In this document: in pieces, positions 43,575-51,631 of the stretch
How the letters are laid out: the number at the start of each line of letters is the position of its first letter
Position numbering within the stretch: position 1 is the first letter of the stretch
Made by a program: the position numbers and the translations under genes
Notes under the pieces: generated by a model
Database searches by the model: none
What the model was told of the DNA's origin: nothing
The model's input: the letters and a program-made list of their open reading frames with translations, nothing else
From: Streptomyces mobaraensis
GTDB lineage: Bacteria; Actinomycetota; Actinomycetes; Streptomycetales; Streptomycetaceae
Length of the DNA stretch: 64,000 bases
Reading direction: 5' to 3'
Assembly (NCBI RefSeq): GCF_020099395.1
Contig: NZ_CP083590.1
Span: 682,001 to 746,000, forward strand

Positions 43575-44759
43575 ATGACCGCACGCCCTGATCATCCTGT
43601 GCTCGACGCCGACTGCCACATCGTGCTCCCCGACTCCGACGTCTGGTGGCGGGACAGCCTTCCGGAGAAGTACGCGCCGTGGATGCCCCGCTACGAGAAC
43701 GACGTGCTCGTCGCCGAGGGCCGGATCATCGAGACGCCGTCGCCCACCTTCCACGGCCGCCCCACCCAGGCGGCCTGGTTCGGCAGTACCCAGGGGGCCA
43801 CCTACACGCCGGGCAGCTGGGCGCTGGAGGACCCGGCCGTGGTGGAGGTGCTGAGCGCGCTGAAACGCGGCGGGCTCGACCCCCGCGACCGGATCGCCGC
43901 GATGGACCACGAGGGCATCGACAAGGCGTTCGTCTTCCCGTCCAAGGTCCTGGGGCTGCTGCCCGCGCTGCGCAGCGCGGCCTTCGCCGCCGCGCTCGCC
44001 GCGGCGTACAACGACTACGCGGTCTCCTACTGCGCCGCCGCTCCCGAGCGGCTGGTCCCGGTGGCGGTGCTGCCGCAGCACGACGTGGTGCTCGCCGTCG
44101 AGGAGTTGCGGCGGGTGCGCGCCAAGGGCGTGCGGTCCGTCATCCTGCGGCCCAACACGGTCGCCGGCACGAACGTCGACGACGAGGTCTACGACGTGCT
44201 GTGGGAGGAGTGCGAGCGGCACGGCACGGCGGTGGCGTTCCACGAGGGGTTCGGGGTCGCGAAGATCCCGCGGATCGGCACGGAGCGCACGCACGACACG
44301 ATGCAGGGCCATCTCGTCAGCCACACCTTCGAGCACATGACGGCGGTGATGCTGCTGATCACCGGCGGGGTGCTGGAGCGCTTCCCGGGGCTGCGGTTCG
44401 CCTTCATGGAGAGCGGTGCCGGCTGGGCGCCGTTCTGGCTGCACCGGATGGACGACCACGTGCTGCAGTTCGCCAAGGACCGGCCGCCGCTGCCGGAGCC
44501 GCCGAGCGCGTACTTCAAGCGCCAGTGCTACCTCGGGATCGAGCCGGAGGACCCGCTGCTGCCGATGCTGATCGACCAGGGCCTGGAGGACAATCTGCTG
44601 TTCGCCAGCGACTTCCCGCACTTCGACGCCGTCTTCCCGGGGGCGGTCACCGGGCTGTCGGACCGCAAGGACGTCGGCGAGGAGCAGAAGCGCAAGATCC
44701 TGTACGAGAACGCCCTCCGTTTCTACGGCGCCGCGGCCGAGGACCCGGCCGTCCCGTGA
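43575..44759 (+). CDS. amidohydrolase family 2 (metal-dependent hydrolase/decarboxylase)
   Basis: A 394-residue TIM-barrel enzyme of the amidohydrolase-2 family (PF04909), which includes ACMSD- and resorcylate-type decarboxylases as well as hydrolases. Metal-site segments are LDADCHIVLPDSD at the start (Asp13, His15), VAFHEGFG mid-barrel, SHTFEHM, and FASDFPHFDAVFP near the C-terminus with the catalytic Asp. Note that the second His of the usual D-x-H-x-H opening is not present, as in some decarboxylase-like members. ATG 43575 has GGAG upstream. It is the first gene of a four-gene operon (43575-48040). The substrate is unknown. Confidence 0.82.
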   Translation: MTARPDHPVLDADCHIVLPDSDVWWRDSLPEKYAPWMPRYENDVLVAEGRIIETPSPTFHGRPTQAAWFGSTQGATYTPGSWALEDPAVVEVLSALKRGGLDPRDRIAAMDHEGIDKAFVFPSKVLGLLPALRSAAFAAALAAAYNDYAVSYCAAAPERLVPVAVLPQHDVVLAVEELRRVRAKGVRSVILRPNTVAGTNVDDEVYDVLWEECERHGTAVAFHEGFGVAKIPRIGTERTHDTMQGHLVSHTFEHMTAVMLLITGGVLERFPGLRFAFMESGAGWAPFWLHRMDDHVLQFAKDRPPLPEPPSAYFKRQCYLGIEPEDPLLPMLIDQGLEDNLLFASDFPHFDAVFPGAVTGLSDRKDVGEEQKRKILYENALRFYGAAAEDPAVP

Positions 44760-45544
44760 CCGGCGACCCGGCGAAGAGGGCGGGGACAGCGGAGACGGCG
44801 GGGACGGCGGGGACGGCCGCCGTCACGTCCGGCCTCGGCCCGCGCGTCGCCTCGGTCCTCCGCGCCCTGGAGGAGCGGTCGGACAAGGAGCGGGCGGAGA
44901 TGGAGGCGCTGCGGGCGGCCGGCGCGCTGCGCGAGCGGGCGGCGGAGTTCATGCTGGACGTCGGCCCCGCGTCGGGCCTGTTCCTGAACACCCTGGTGCG
45001 GTCCGTCCGGGCCCGGACCGTGCTGGAGGTCGGCGGATCGGTGGGCTACTCGACGGTCTGGCTGGCCGAGGCGGCCCGGGCGACCGGGGGCCGGGTGTAC
45101 TCCATCGAGCCGGACGACGGGAAGCGGGCCGAGCAGCGGGCGAACCTGCGGGCGGCCGGGCTGGAGGACGTCGTCGAGCTGACGGCGTGCGAGGCGCCCG
45201 CGCTGGTCCCCGCCCTGCCCGCGCCGCTCGATCTGGTGCTGCTGGACCACTGGAAGGAGCTGTACGTGCGCGACTTCGAGGCGTGCTGGCCGTCCGTGGC
45301 GCCGGGCGGGCTGGTCGTGGCCGACAACATCCTGACCCCGAAGAAGAACGCGGTGGTGATCGCCGGCTACCGGCGGCACCTCGCCGGGCTGTCCGACGCC
45401 CGCAGTCAAGTGGTCCCCGTCGGCGCGGGCCTGGAGGTCACCGTCAAGTGTGAAGACCAGCTCATCGACGAGCGCCCGGTCCCCACCGCCCCTAGCGTGT
45501 CCCCCGTCACCCCCACCCCGCGCGACGGAGGCCCGCACAGATGA
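44756..45544 (+). CDS. class I SAM-dependent O-methyltransferase
   Basis: A 262-residue methyltransferase starting at GTG 44756, overlapping the amidohydrolase stop as GTGA. After an Ala/Gly/Thr-rich head of about 25 residues, the Rossmann fold is clear: motif I VLEVGGSVGYSTVWLAEA, then VYSIEPDDGKRAEQRANL, LDLVLLDHWKELYV and the post-motif GGLVVADNILTPKK. The LLDHWKE and ADN elements resemble the catechol/caffeoyl-CoA O-methyltransferase group with metal-binding Asp and Asn. It probably methylates a hydroxyl or carboxyl of the pathway intermediate. Its stop overlaps the next start as ATGA. Confidence 0.82.
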   Translation: MTGDPAKRAGTAETAGTAGTAAVTSGLGPRVASVLRALEERSDKERAEMEALRAAGALRERAAEFMLDVGPASGLFLNTLVRSVRARTVLEVGGSVGYSTVWLAEAARATGGRVYSIEPDDGKRAEQRANLRAAGLEDVVELTACEAPALVPALPAPLDLVLLDHWKELYVRDFEACWPSVAPGGLVVADNILTPKKNAVVIAGYRRHLAGLSDARSQVVPVGAGLEVTVKCEDQLIDERPVPTAPSVSPVTPTPRDGGPHR

Positions 45545-46923
45545 AGATCGGCATCGAGTCGGAACTGCCCGTGGTCGACCGGCACGGCTTCGCGGCCGGG
45601 CGGGAGGCGGTGCGGGCCGTGTTCCGCCGCCTCGCCGGGCGGGACGGCTTCCGCTCGTATGCCGACCGGCCGGGCGGGGAGCCCCTGGGCGTCCGGGCGG
45701 CGCTCCCCGGCGGGACGCTCGACATCGGCACCGACTACGGGTTCTGCACCGTCGAGGCGGCCCTGCCGCCGGAGGAGGACTTCGTCCGGGCCAAGGCGGC
45801 GTGGCACGCCTGCCTGGACGACGTGCTGCTGCCGGCGCTCGCCGCGGAGGGGCTGTCGGCGCTGGGCCACGGCTGCCAGCCGCGGACGGAGACCCTGGGC
45901 GCGCCCTGGCTCGCCGACAAGGACCATTACCGGCTCTGGCTGGAGCGGGCCGAGCGGTACCCGGGCCACTACGCGGCCGACGCGTGGCCCGGTTTCGCGG
46001 CGGTGCAGTTCAACGTCGACGTCCCCCTGGCCGCGGCCGTCACCGCCTGCGACACGCTGATCAAGCTCACGCCGCTGATCTTCGCCTGGGGGTCCAACGA
46101 CGCGGTCTTCGGCGGGACCGTGCGGCCGTGGCACTCCCTCCGGCTCCGCGGCTACACCGAACTCGCCGCGTCCAACCCGTTCTTCGCGCACCGGCTGCTC
46201 CTCCCCCACCACCTCTACCGCGATCTGTCCGACTACGTGCGGGAGGCGTGGGCGCGTCCGGTGTTCCAGGTGGAGCGGGAGGGCGCGGTCCACAGCCCGG
46301 TCGACGCGGGGCTGACGACGGCGGAGTTCGCGGCCGCGGGCCGGGCGGACTTCGTGGACCGGCAGGGCGTGAAGCGGACGCTGCGCTGCACGCCCGCGGA
46401 CCTGGCCGCCGGACTGGTCTACTACTGGCCGGCCGTCCGGATCCGGCTGCGCCTGGACGAGACCCTCGACGTGCCGGACCTCGTCGCCGCGGTGGCCGCC
46501 GGGCGGGCCGAGGAGGTCCTGGCGGACGGCGGGCGCGGCTGCTTCGTCGAGATCCGGCACCTGCCGACGATGGGTCGTGCCGAGACGTTCGCGTGGCTCG
46601 CGATGCTCCTGGGCTGGCTGGGCGACCTGGACGGCTGCCGCGCCCTGACCGCGGAGTGGACGCTGGACGACGTCCGGTCGGCCACGGAGGACGTCCTGGC
46701 CAACGGCTGGTCGGCCCGGCTGCGGGGGCGGCCGCTCCCGGAGTGGGGGGCGGCGGCGTTCGACCTGGCGGAGGCATCGCTGCGGCGCGACCCGGTGGCT
46801 CCGGCGGACGAACTGGCGCCGCTGGCACGCCGGCTGGCGGACCGCACCAGCCCGTCGGCCGACACCGTCGCCTGCCTGGAGCGGCACGGCGTCGAGGCGC
46901 TCGTCGACCGGCTGCGGTTGTGA
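45541..46923 (+). CDS. glutamate-cysteine ligase-type (GCS2) carboxylate-amine ligase
   Basis: A 460-residue ATP-dependent ligase of the GCS2 family (PF04107), related to GshA-type and EgtA-type enzymes that join an acyl carboxylate to an amino group through an acyl phosphate. It opens with the metal/substrate element KIGIESELPVVDRHG and includes TLDIGTDYGFCTVEAALPP, GHGCQPRTETLG, and AVQFNVDVPLAAAV, matching the family core; FVEIRHLPTMGR carries late conserved residues. ATG 45541 has GGAGG upstream and overlaps the methyltransferase stop. In this operon it is unlikely to serve general thiol synthesis and instead may make an amide or peptide bond in a small amino-acid conjugate; that is inference. 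Confidence 0.78.
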   Translation: MKIGIESELPVVDRHGFAAGREAVRAVFRRLAGRDGFRSYADRPGGEPLGVRAALPGGTLDIGTDYGFCTVEAALPPEEDFVRAKAAWHACLDDVLLPALAAEGLSALGHGCQPRTETLGAPWLADKDHYRLWLERAERYPGHYAADAWPGFAAVQFNVDVPLAAAVTACDTLIKLTPLIFAWGSNDAVFGGTVRPWHSLRLRGYTELAASNPFFAHRLLLPHHLYRDLSDYVREAWARPVFQVEREGAVHSPVDAGLTTAEFAAAGRADFVDRQGVKRTLRCTPADLAAGLVYYWPAVRIRLRLDETLDVPDLVAAVAAGRAEEVLADGGRGCFVEIRHLPTMGRAETFAWLAMLLGWLGDLDGCRALTAEWTLDDVRSATEDVLANGWSARLRGRPLPEWGAAAFDLAEASLRRDPVAPADELAPLARRLADRTSPSADTVACLERHGVEALVDRLRL

Positions 46924-46927
46924 CGCG

Positions 46928-48040
46928 ATGGCCGGGGGCGAGGGCGCCAGGAGCCGGTACGCGTACAACTTCTGCGCGGGGCCGGCCACGCTGCCCCGGT
47001 CGGTGATGCGCCGGGTCCGCGAGGAGTTCGCGGCGCACGCGGACGACGGCGCCTCGATCGTCGAGATCAGCCACAAGAGCCCCCGGTTCACCGCGCTGCT
47101 GGAGTCGACCGTGGCCCGGCTCCGGGAACTGTGCGGGATACCCGACGGCCACCACGTGCTGTTCGTGCACGGCGGGGCGCGCATGCAGTGCTCCGCCGTG
47201 CCGCTCAACCTCGTCTCCCGCTCGCCGAGCCGCACGTCCGGCTACGTCGAGACCGGCCTCTTCGCCCGGCAGGCCCGGGCGGAGGGCGCCCGCCACGGCA
47301 CGGCCGCCGTGATCGCCAGCAGCGCGGACACCGGCTTCGACCGCATACCGCCCGTCCGCCCGGAGGACTGCCCGCCGGACGCCGCGTACGTCCACCTGAC
47401 GAGCAACAACACGGTGTACGGGACGCGGTGGCACTCCTTCCCGCACGGCCTCCCGGCCCCGCTGGTGGCCGACGCCACCTCCGACATCCTCTCCCGGCGG
47501 CTGGACTTCTCCCGTTTCGGCGTCGTCTACGCGGGCTTCCAGAAGAACCTCGGCCCGTCGAGCCTGGCCCTGGTCGTCATCCGGGACGACCTGCTCGGGC
47601 ACGCCCTGCCCGGGACGCCGCTCCTGCTGGACTACGCGGTGTACGCCGAGAGCCGCTCGCTGCACAACACGCCCAACACCTTCGCCCTGTTCGTCCTCTC
47701 CCTCGTCCTGGACTGGGTCCGTGAGCAGGGCGGCCTGGACGCCGTCGAGCGCGCCAACCGGGACAAGGCGGACCTGCTCTACCGGGAGCTGGACCGGTCG
47801 GCGCTCTACCGTTCGACCGCCCATCCCGGCCACCGGTCCGTCACCAACATCACCTTCCGGCTGCCCGACGCCCCGGCCACCGCCGACTTCCTGCGCCGCG
47901 CGGAGGCGGAGGGGCTGCGGGGGCTCGCCGGCCACCGCAGCGTCGGCGGGATCCGCGCCTCCGTCTACAACGGGATGCCCCCGGCCGGCGTCCGGGCCCT
48001 GGCCGGCTTCCTCCGCGAGTACGAGCGCAGCCACGGGTGA
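46928..48040 (+). CDS. E. coli-type phosphoserine aminotransferase homologue (SerC-like)
   Basis: A 370-residue PLP aminotransferase collinear with E. coli SerC: NFCAGPATLP, VEISHKSPRF, LFVHGGARMQ, DATSDILSRRLDFSRFGVVYAG, PLP-lysine Lys206 in FQKNLGPSS, and GHRSVGGIRASVYNGMPP. Actinobacterial housekeeping SerC belongs to a clearly different subgroup, so this is an accessory copy. Active-site positions differ from E. coli: Lys50 for Arg42, Phe112 in place of the ring-stacking Trp102, and NNT for NET around the cofactor ring. The substrate may therefore not be 3-phosphohydroxypyruvate. The start ATG 46928 is 5 nt after the ligase stop with no clear ribosome site, consistent with coupled translation. 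Confidence 0.82.
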   Translation: MAGGEGARSRYAYNFCAGPATLPRSVMRRVREEFAAHADDGASIVEISHKSPRFTALLESTVARLRELCGIPDGHHVLFVHGGARMQCSAVPLNLVSRSPSRTSGYVETGLFARQARAEGARHGTAAVIASSADTGFDRIPPVRPEDCPPDAAYVHLTSNNTVYGTRWHSFPHGLPAPLVADATSDILSRRLDFSRFGVVYAGFQKNLGPSSLALVVIRDDLLGHALPGTPLLLDYAVYAESRSLHNTPNTFALFVLSLVLDWVREQGGLDAVERANRDKADLLYRELDRSALYRSTAHPGHRSVTNITFRLPDAPATADFLRRAEAEGLRGLAGHRSVGGIRASVYNGMPPAGVRALAGFLREYERSHG

Positions 48041-48073
48041 GGCACGCGTGGGTGAGGTACGCGCGGGTGAAGG

Positions 48074-48865
48074 TCAGCCGGCGGGCCGGACGGCGGTGAA
48101 CGCGTAGCGGCCCAGGCTGTAGAAGTACCGCCCGGTGCGCGCCAGTTCGCGCTGCTCGCCGGCCCAGGCGCGGGTGGTCTCCGGGTCGGCCCCGGGGTGC
48201 CCGGCGAGGAACGCCTCGATGAAGCCCAGCTGCCAGTGGCTGTAGACGCCGGGGTGGCAGGCGCGGTTGACGAACGTCAGGGTCGTCAGCCGCTCCTCCC
48301 GCAGCCCCGCCCCTGCCAGCAGCGGGCCCAGCCGTTCGGGCAGCCGCGGGTCGGCCACATGGTCGTCCCACAGCCGCAGCACGTGCCGCATCCGGGCCCG
48401 GTCACGGGTGTGCCACACCAGCGAGTCCCAGTCGGTGTCGAGGATCACCACCCGGCCGCCGGGCCGCAGCACACGCGCGAACTCGGCGAGAGCGCCCTCG
48501 ACGTCCTCGACGTACTCCAGCACCTGCGACGAGACGACCGCGTCGAACGAGCCGTCCGGGAACGGCAGTTCCTCGCAGCGCCCCTCCTCCAGGCCCACGC
48601 GCCCGTCGCCGCCGCACCGCCGCCGGGCCAGGTCCAGCATCGACGGGCTGACGTCGACGCCCCGGAGGACACCGTCCGGGCCGACCTCGCCGGCCATCTC
48701 CTCCAGCAGGTACCCGGGTCCGCAGCCGGCGTCGAGGACGCGTTCCCCGGGGCGGAGGGCGAGCAGCGAGCGCAGGTGGGCGCGCTGGCCGGTGAGTTCG
48801 GGGGTGTGGGCCTCGGCGTCGGCCTCGGTGGCGCGGTCGCCGTCGAAGCGCAGGTAGCCGGTCAT
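48074..48865 (-). CDS. class I SAM-dependent methyltransferase
   Basis: A 263-residue methyltransferase of the UbiE/MenG-like Methyltransf_11 group. Motif I is VLDAGCGPGYLLEEMAG, followed by GVDVSPSMLDLARRR, then the acidic LPFPDGSFDAVVSSQVLEYVEDV and LRPGGRVVILDTDWDSL. The C-terminal part (about 90 residues) with HWQLGFIEAFLAGHPGADPETTRAW is an accessory helical region. No membrane segment. ATG 48865 lies 16 bp downstream of the lyase gene stop (48882), so these two minus-strand genes form a pair. They are convergent with the SerC-like operon; the short gap contains two GCGTGGGTGAGG-type repeats. Confidence 0.8.
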   Translation of the reverse strand: MTGYLRFDGDRATEADAEAHTPELTGQRAHLRSLLALRPGERVLDAGCGPGYLLEEMAGEVGPDGVLRGVDVSPSMLDLARRRCGGDGRVGLEEGRCEELPFPDGSFDAVVSSQVLEYVEDVEGALAEFARVLRPGGRVVILDTDWDSLVWHTRDRARMRHVLRLWDDHVADPRLPERLGPLLAGAGLREERLTTLTFVNRACHPGVYSHWQLGFIEAFLAGHPGADPETTRAWAGEQRELARTGRYFYSLGRYAFTAVRPAG

Positions 48866-48881
48866 ACGGGCCTCCGGGGCG

Positions 48882-50312
48882 TCAGCGGTGGGCGGGTGCC
48901 GGTGCGGCGGCGGCCAGCCAGCGCCGCGCCCGTTCGACGGTGCGGTCGGTGAGCTCCCCGGACGCGCCCAGGTAGCGGGCGGGGTCGAGGTGCTCCTCCA
49001 GGGCGGCGGCGTCGACGTACCGGCCCACGACGTCGTGCCGCGCGAGGGCGGCCCGCAAGGAGCCGCCGTCGTCCTGGGCGTGCTGGCTCGCCTCGTAGAC
49101 GAGGGCGTGGGCGCTCTGTTTGCCGATGGCGCGGCCGAGGGCGAGCATCAGGGTCTCGCTGCAGAGCTGCTCGCCCATCCGCCGGGCGTTCTCCGCCATC
49201 CGTTCGCGGTCCACCCGCAGGCCGGCGAGGACGGTGTTGAGCGCGGCGAGGGCGGCGAGGGTGTGGTGGGAGACGTCGGCGAGCGCGACCCACTCCATGC
49301 GCAGGCCCCGGGCGTCGCGCTCGTGCTCCTGGACCATGCCCTCGATGCCGAGCGCCGCGTTCGCGCGGGCCAGCCGGGCGAGGACGACGACCTGGGCGGA
49401 GCGCTCGGGGTTCCGCTTGTGCGGCATGGTGCTGCTGCCGACCCGCCCGTGCTCCCAGCCCTCGGCGAGCTCCCCGATCTCGGGCCGGGACAGGGTGTGC
49501 ACCTCGTTGGCGATCCGGGCCAGGCCGGCGGCGAGCAGGGCCAGGACGGTGCCGAACTCGGCCGGCCGGTCGCGCGCGGTGTGCCAGCAGACGTCCGGGA
49601 CGCCGAGACCGAGCCGCCGCGCGAACACGTCGAGGAGCGCCCCGCCGTACGGACCGAAGCCCGCCATGGTGCCGGCCCCGCCGAACAGCTGCGCCACCAG
49701 CGCCTCCTCGCGCAGCCGCGCCAGCCGCCCGGCGTGCCGCAGCAGTTCGTCGAGCCAGCCCGCCGCCTTCAGCCCGAAGGTGATGGGGACGGCGGGCTGC
49801 CCGTAGCTGCGCCCGGTCATCAGGCTGTCGCGGTGCTCCTCCGCGAGGTCGGCGAGCCGGGCCACCATGGCGGCCACTTCGCGGTCGGCCTCGTCCAGGA
49901 CGTCACGCATCTCCAGGGCCTGGGCGGTGTCCTGGATGTCCTGGGTGGTGGCCCCCAGGTGCACCATCTCGCCCCGGCCCCCGGTACAGACGGCCTCCAC
50001 CCCGCGCAGCAGCGGCACCAGCGAGTGCCCGGTGCGCCGGAACTCGGGCGCGAGCGCGTCGAGATCGACCCTCCCCGGCGCGCAGGCGCGGACGATCTCC
50101 TCGGCCGTCGCGGCGGGCAGCATCCCGGTCTCGGCCTGGCTGGCGGCCAGCACCGCCTCCACATACAGCCACCGCTGCAGCCGGCAGCGGTCGCAGAAGA
50201 TCCGGCGGCTGGCCGGGGTGCCGTACGCGTTGCCGTGGAACAGGGAGTCGACGACGTGTCCGCGGTCGTGGGCGCAGTGCGCCGCAGCGGGCGGGGCTGA
50301 CGGAGTGTCCAT
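48882..50312 (-). CDS. fumarase/aspartase superfamily lyase (adenylosuccinate-lyase-like)
   Basis: A 476-residue enzyme of the adenylosuccinate/argininosuccinate lyase superfamily. The three conserved regions are visible: region 1 as EMVHLGATTQDIQDTA, region 2 around GRSYGQPAVPITFG, and the signature loop GSSTMPHKRNPERS, where the catalytic Ser sits; Thr replaces the more common Ala in SSAMPHKRNP. ATG 50312 has a GAGG site upstream. The superfamily removes fumarate from N-succinyl compounds or performs related eliminations, including CMLE and nitrosuccinate lyases. Together with the methyltransferase it follows the SerC-like operon, so it may belong to the same pathway; a housekeeping purB is expected elsewhere. 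Confidence 0.8.
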   Translation of the reverse strand: MDTPSAPPAAAHCAHDRGHVVDSLFHGNAYGTPASRRIFCDRCRLQRWLYVEAVLAASQAETGMLPAATAEEIVRACAPGRVDLDALAPEFRRTGHSLVPLLRGVEAVCTGGRGEMVHLGATTQDIQDTAQALEMRDVLDEADREVAAMVARLADLAEEHRDSLMTGRSYGQPAVPITFGLKAAGWLDELLRHAGRLARLREEALVAQLFGGAGTMAGFGPYGGALLDVFARRLGLGVPDVCWHTARDRPAEFGTVLALLAAGLARIANEVHTLSRPEIGELAEGWEHGRVGSSTMPHKRNPERSAQVVVLARLARANAALGIEGMVQEHERDARGLRMEWVALADVSHHTLAALAALNTVLAGLRVDRERMAENARRMGEQLCSETLMLALGRAIGKQSAHALVYEASQHAQDDGGSLRAALARHDVVGRYVDAAALEEHLDPARYLGASGELTDRTVERARRWLAAAAPAPAHR

Positions 50313-50408
50313 GGAACCTCGCCGTGGTCCGTGGGGGGTACCCGCAGGCTGCCGCGGAGCGCGGCCGGCTTCCATGCCAGCACCGGAGTGCCGGGGTGGC
50401 AAGGGCGT

Positions 50409-50469
50409 GGGGCGCCCGTGTACGGCTCCCGCTCCCCCCTCCGGAACGGGAGCCGTACACGGGCGCCCC
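50409..50469. terminator. hairpin terminator with 23-bp perfect stem
   Basis: Left arm 50409-50431 (ends CGTGTACGGCTCCCG), a 15-nt loop, and a perfectly complementary right arm 50447-50469. It lies just downstream of the secreted protein gene (stop 50479) and upstream of the lyase promoter, insulating the two minus-strand units. Confidence 0.85.
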
Positions 50470-50478
50470 GGACCGACG

Positions 50479-51051
50479 TCAGCGCCGGGGCATCCAGTGG
50501 TGGACCTTGTAGTCGCCCTTCGCCAGGGTTTCGAAGGGCGCGCTGCCCACGCACTTGGGCACACTGTTCCGCGGCAGCCCGTCCAGGGCCCAGCTGTAGC
50601 CGAGCCGGTCCTTACGACCCTGGTCGAGGACGGTGAACCCGAACCGCTTGCCCTTGAGGTCGCCGATCCTCGGCATGCCGGGCGCGTCGGTGACGTGCGA
50701 CTCGGTGACGACGCCCGTGGCGACGGCGACCGGGCCGCCGGTGACGAGGCAGTCGACGCGGCCCTTGAAGGCGGCGCTCCACTTCGGGCCGTAGCGGTGG
50801 CTCACCTGGAAGGTGCCGTGCGCCTTGTCGAGGAAGCCGTGGGCGTCGAAGGTGAAGTGGACGTCGTCGCCGGGCTTCCGCGCGAGCTTGCCGGTGCCGG
50901 TGAGCGACGGCTCGTCGGCTGTCCGGGCGGCGGCGGTCCGCCCGGGGCCATCGGCCGTGGCGGGGCTCGCGGCGCCGGTGGTGAGGGCCATCGCCGTGAC
51001 GCCGGCGAGAGCGGTGGCGACGGCGGTGAGGGGGCGGCGGGCGCGGGGCAT
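50479..51051 (-). CDS. secreted repetin-like protein of unknown function
   Basis: A 190-residue exported protein. Residues 1-33 are a signal peptide (PRARRPLTAVATALAGVTAMALTTGAASPATA). The mature part is a small beta-rich domain with GTGKLARKPGDDVHFTFDAHGF, CLVTGGPVAVATGVV and VPKCVGSAPFETLAKGDYKVHHW; two cysteines (in VDCLVTG and VPKCVG) could form a disulfide. The same layout occurs in Streptomyces proteins labelled repetin, without known function. ATG 51051 is at the end of a region with an AGGAGA site. A strong terminator follows directly. No operon partner. Confidence 0.7.
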   Translation of the reverse strand: MPRARRPLTAVATALAGVTAMALTTGAASPATADGPGRTAAARTADEPSLTGTGKLARKPGDDVHFTFDAHGFLDKAHGTFQVSHRYGPKWSAAFKGRVDCLVTGGPVAVATGVVTESHVTDAPGMPRIGDLKGKRFGFTVLDQGRKDRLGYSWALDGLPRNSVPKCVGSAPFETLAKGDYKVHHWMPRR

Positions 51052-51241
51052 CGGGGTTCTCCTGACGAGTTGGTGAGACGGGCGGTGAGGCGGTCCGCCG
51101 GGGCTCTCCCCCGGCCGGACACCACCCTGCCGCCGCCCACGCGGGCGGCACCTCGTCCCCGGAGCCGATGCTCCTCCGCCGCGCGGCGGAACGCGGCTCC
51201 CCCGCGCGGCGGGTGCCGGCGGCGTCCGGCATCATCGGGGC

Positions 51242-51628
51242 ATGCTCGCCGCCGTCCGGCTCCTCCGCGACGACCCGCCCCGGGCACGCGTCCGCACGGC
51301 CTGGGGGCGGGCCGTCGTGCGCTGGTGCGGCCCGCCCGGCGCGGCCGACGGCGCGTACCCCGTGGAGTGGACGGTCGACGACGACGTCGTGTGGGGACGG
51401 AACACCCGCCCGGCCGCCGTGCCCGCGCCGGGCCTGTGGCCGGAAGGCGGCCAGGTGGTGCTGCGCGGACGCCTCCACGCCGGCGCGGACGGCACGGCGT
51501 GGCTCGCCTGGGGCCCGGCGGTCGTCCTCCTCGACGTCACCGGGCCGCCGCCGGACGCCGCCGACGGCGGGTGGGTGGAACTGCGGTGCCCGGCCACGCG
51601 GGTGGCCCTGTACCCGTACGCGCTCTGA
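51242..51628 (+). CDS. hypothetical protein
   Basis: A 128-residue soluble protein I do not recognise. It appears beta-rich: RTAWGRAVVRWCGPPGAADGAYPVEWTVDDDVVWG, then a second sheet VVLRGRLHAGADGTAWLAWGPAVVLLDV, and ends VALYPYAL. No signal peptide, membrane segment or catalytic motif. ATG 51242 is the first start of the frame; a ribosome site is not clear and a leaderless mRNA is possible. It is convergent with the threonyl-tRNA synthetase gene, 3 bp apart. Confidence 0.55.
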   Translation: MLAAVRLLRDDPPRARVRTAWGRAVVRWCGPPGAADGAYPVEWTVDDDVVWGRNTRPAAVPAPGLWPEGGQVVLRGRLHAGADGTAWLAWGPAVVLLDVTGPPPDAADGGWVELRCPATRVALYPYAL

Positions 51629-51631
51629 CCG

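Noticed and set aside
48882..50312. Nitrosuccinate lyase (CreD) of a nitrous-acid pathway
   Set aside because: Same superfamily, but the CreE-type flavin monooxygenase expected beside it is absent, so the claim cannot be supported.
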